23,783 nucleotides of DNA from NCBI GenBank assembly GCA_964508085.1, contig CAZDTI010000085.1, positions 1 to 23,783 of the forward strand, given 5' to 3'. The notes under the pieces are model-generated. The model had not been told where the DNA came from. It did not search any database and saw only the letters and a list, made by a program, of their open reading frames with translations. Position 1 is the first letter of the stretch. Each line of letters begins with the position of its first letter. The position numbers and the translations under genes are program-made. Origin of the DNA: CALGLS01 sp964508085. Its GTDB lineage: Bacteria > Bacteroidota > Bacteroidia > Chitinophagales > Saprospiraceae. This document shows, piece by piece, positions 22,185 to 23,783 of the stretch.

Positions 22185-23270
22185 CTACCCCTTAAAGTTC
22201 TGCATCACCTCCACCAATCTAGCCACACCCTCATAAGGCATCGCATTATATATAGAAGCTCTAAAACCACCAACAGAACGATGTCCTTTTAGCCCTACAC
22301 ATCCTGCTTCAGTAGCAGTCGCCATGAATTTCTCCGTAAGGGAGTCATCTTCCATTACAAAAGTAACATTCATTAAAGAACGATCCTCCTTGGCAACCGT
22401 ACCTTTAAAATATGGATTTCTATCAATCTCATTATAAAGCAAAGCAGCTTTTTTCTCATTCATTTTCTGAACTTCTTCGAGCCCCCCTTTCTCCTTCAGC
22501 CAACGAAGTGTCAACATACACACATATACGGGATAAGCAGGAGGCGTATTAAACATAGACGATTTGGCAATGTGTGTATTATAGTCAAGCATCGTAGGGA
22601 TAGCTCTGGCTACTTTGCCCAGCATGTCCTTTCTTACAATAACAAGGGTAGTACCAGCAGGACCTAAATTCTTTTGTGCCCCAGCATAAATCACAGCATA
22701 ACGGCTAGGATCTATTGGCCGACTGAAAATATCAGAAGACATATCACATATGATAGGCTTGTCTGTATTTGGTAATTGTTGTAATTGAGTTCCGTAAATA
22801 GTATTATTACTAGTTAGGTGCAAATACTTTGCATCGGCTGGGATAGCATAATCTTTAGGAATATAACTGAAGTTCTTATCCTTAGAAGAAGCTAATATGT
22901 TTACTTTCCCAAATAAATTGGCTTCTTTGATAGCCTTAGTAGACCAAGCTCCAGTGTCTAGATAGCAAGCCGTTTCATCTTCATTTAATAAATTCATGGC
23001 TGTCATATAGAATTGAGAACTAGCTCCCCCAGTAAGAAAGAGTACTTCAAATTCTTCTCCTAGACCTAGTAGTTCCTTAACCAGGCTTTGTGCTTCGTTC
23101 ATTACAGCGACAAAATCTTTACCTCTATGAGAAACTTCTAGTATCGAAAGATTACTATTATTGAAATTTAGAACGGCAGCAGCAGCTTGCTCTATAACAG
23201 TCTGGGGAAGAATGGCTGGCCCAGCACTAAAGTTGTGTTTTTTTACATTGTTGGCAGTCACAGTATTCAT
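22185..23270 (-). CDS. serC: phosphoserine aminotransferase
   Basis: This PLP enzyme converts 3-phosphohydroxypyruvate and glutamate to O-phosphoserine in serine synthesis, and can serve pyridoxine synthesis. The 361 residues equal the family length. The opening HNFSAGPAILPQTVIEQAA is the SerC hallmark; LFLTGGASSQFYM, DTGAWSTKA, the CDMSSDIFSRPID cofactor segment, and YAGAQKNLGPAGTTLVIVRK with Schiff-base Lys200 follow. The C-terminal GLKGHRSVGGFRASIYNAMP completes the substrate site. No serA is adjacent in this window; the YgjP-like gene follows. A TATTTTTG sequence (minus strand, 23347-23354) about 75 bp upstream may be its promoter. Confidence 0.96.
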   Translation of the reverse strand: MNTVTANNVKKHNFSAGPAILPQTVIEQAAAAVLNFNNSNLSILEVSHRGKDFVAVMNEAQSLVKELLGLGEEFEVLFLTGGASSQFYMTAMNLLNEDETACYLDTGAWSTKAIKEANLFGKVNILASSKDKNFSYIPKDYAIPADAKYLHLTSNNTIYGTQLQQLPNTDKPIICDMSSDIFSRPIDPSRYAVIYAGAQKNLGPAGTTLVIVRKDMLGKVARAIPTMLDYNTHIAKSSMFNTPPAYPVYVCMLTLRWLKEKGGLEEVQKMNEKKAALLYNEIDRNPYFKGTVAKEDRSLMNVTFVMEDDSLTEKFMATATEAGCVGLKGHRSVGGFRASIYNAMPYEGVARLVEVMQNFKG

Positions 23271-23621
23271 ACGTAATTGGATGTTTAGAAGTCTATAAAA
23301 TGTTAGTATTAAAAAGCTATTTATTAGCGGCCTTCGTTCAGAGTCGCAAAAATAGGTTTTTTTGTAATAAGTTGATGGCAGTTTGAGAGGTAGCGATAGG
23401 TATATTTATTTGATAGTAATACAGGATATAATAATGAATGTTCATCTGTAGTACATTAGCAGATCACATTTTTTATGTAGCGTTTGCCCCTTTTTTATGG
23501 TTAAACATAGCTTGTATTGAAAAAGATGCATTTTTTTAAAAAAAAATAAAAACACAAAACATTGATAATCAGGTTAATGTAAATAGACTAAGAAAAAAGT
23601 TTCCAAAAGAGGCTTTTTTAA
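23271..23621. other. intergenic region between serC and the right-end promoter
   Basis: No gene is visible. On the minus strand TATTTTTG (23347-23354) fits the -7 signal for serC, but no clear TTTG lies at the expected -33 distance. The rest is A/T-rich with homopolymer runs (for example around 23530-23560), as is common upstream of highly expressed genes. Confidence 0.4.
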
Positions 23622-23652
23622 TTTGGTTGAGCAGATAAAAGTACTACCTTTG
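23622..23652 (+). promoter_or_regulatory. strong consensus promoter, probably of an rRNA operon
   Basis: TTTG (23622-23625), a 19-bp spacer and TACCTTTG (23645-23652) match the Bacteroidota consensus exactly. The sequence after it, TACCTTTGCAGTCGCCTTTA, is very like that after the rpsF promoter (TACCTTTGCAGCCGTTTTTA). It reads off the right edge with no coding start in the next 130 bp. Confidence 0.85.
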
Positions 23653-23783
23653 CAGTCGCCTTTAGAGAAAAGGGATATTAATTATCCTGTAATAATCTAA
23701 AACAGGCGAAAAAAGTTCATTGAAATCTGGAAGGAAAGAGGAAGAGAGAAGAAGAGGAAAAAAATTAATGTAGACGCGATAAT
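23653..23783 (+). other. leader region, probably pre-16S rRNA
   Basis: TCGCCT (23656-23661) can pair with AGGCGA (23704-23709), enclosing the hairpin GGATA-TTAAT-TATCC (23673-23687). GTTCATTGA (23715-23723) resembles the boxA-like GTTCTTTGA in rRNA leaders of this phylum, and a purine-rich tract (GGAAGGAAAGAGGAAGAG) follows, as often seen before 16S genes there (from memory). The 16S start itself is outside the window, so a different stable RNA or a gene with a long leader is possible. Confidence 0.55.

Noticed and set aside
1..23783. CRISPR arrays, tRNA genes, transposases, phage or toxin-antitoxin modules
   Set aside because: No regularly spaced repeats, no recognisable tRNA cloverleaf, and no such proteins among the convincing frames; the YwqK 'antitoxin' label is a family name without a partner here.

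Overview
The window comes from a member of the Bacteroidota, most likely a marine or freshwater saprospirian-type lineage (Lewinella/Haliscomenobacter-like; inference). Seen in the sequence: low-GC DNA, promoters of the TTTG-N19/20-TAnnTTTG type, no Shine-Dalgarno-like starts, three secreted proteins with C-terminal type IX secretion (T9SS) sorting domains, a SprB-like repeat region, LytS/LytTR two-component genes with TPR sensors, and the Bacteroidota-style rpsF-rpsR-rplI cluster. No autonomous mobile element, CRISPR array or tRNA was found.

Layout. 1-831 (minus) holds a DUF4056 protein cut off by the left edge. 1029-1487 (plus) is a Bcp-type peroxiredoxin that ends at a hairpin shared with the convergent gene cluster. 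1642-5068 (minus) is a cell-envelope pair: a YwqK-type lipoprotein whose frame is broken at an A8 run, then an SH3b-domain exported protein. 5184-10490 (minus) is a series of exported proteins: a receptor-L-domain/LRR-like T9SS protein, a small unknown, a beta-helix/SprB T9SS protein and another T9SS protein. 10733-15872 (minus) is a sensory operon of two tandem paralogous TPR histidine kinases and one LytTR response regulator, the last two overlapping as TAATG. 16319-18334 (minus) is a Upf1/IGHMBP2-like SF1 helicase. 18687-20053 (plus) is rpsF-rpsR-rplI with a clear promoter and terminator. 20118-21254 has no large gene, but a consensus promoter and a textbook terminator bound a candidate ~480-nt RNA. 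21255-23270 (minus) carries a YgjP-like metallopeptidase and serC. The right end holds a consensus promoter and a leader that looks like the start of an rRNA operon.

How the parts may work together. A ~53-bp element is repeated upstream of two of the T9SS genes, and its core, AGTAA(A)TAAGCGT, recurs upstream of the sensory operon that lies beside them. This suggests an autoregulated TPR-kinase/LytTR circuit controlling surface proteins (inference). Other points for follow-up are the mosaic divergence of the two kinases, the A8 frameshift that splits the lipoprotein gene, a small foldback element with a flanking duplication between rpsR and rplI, and the orphan C-rich RNA candidate.
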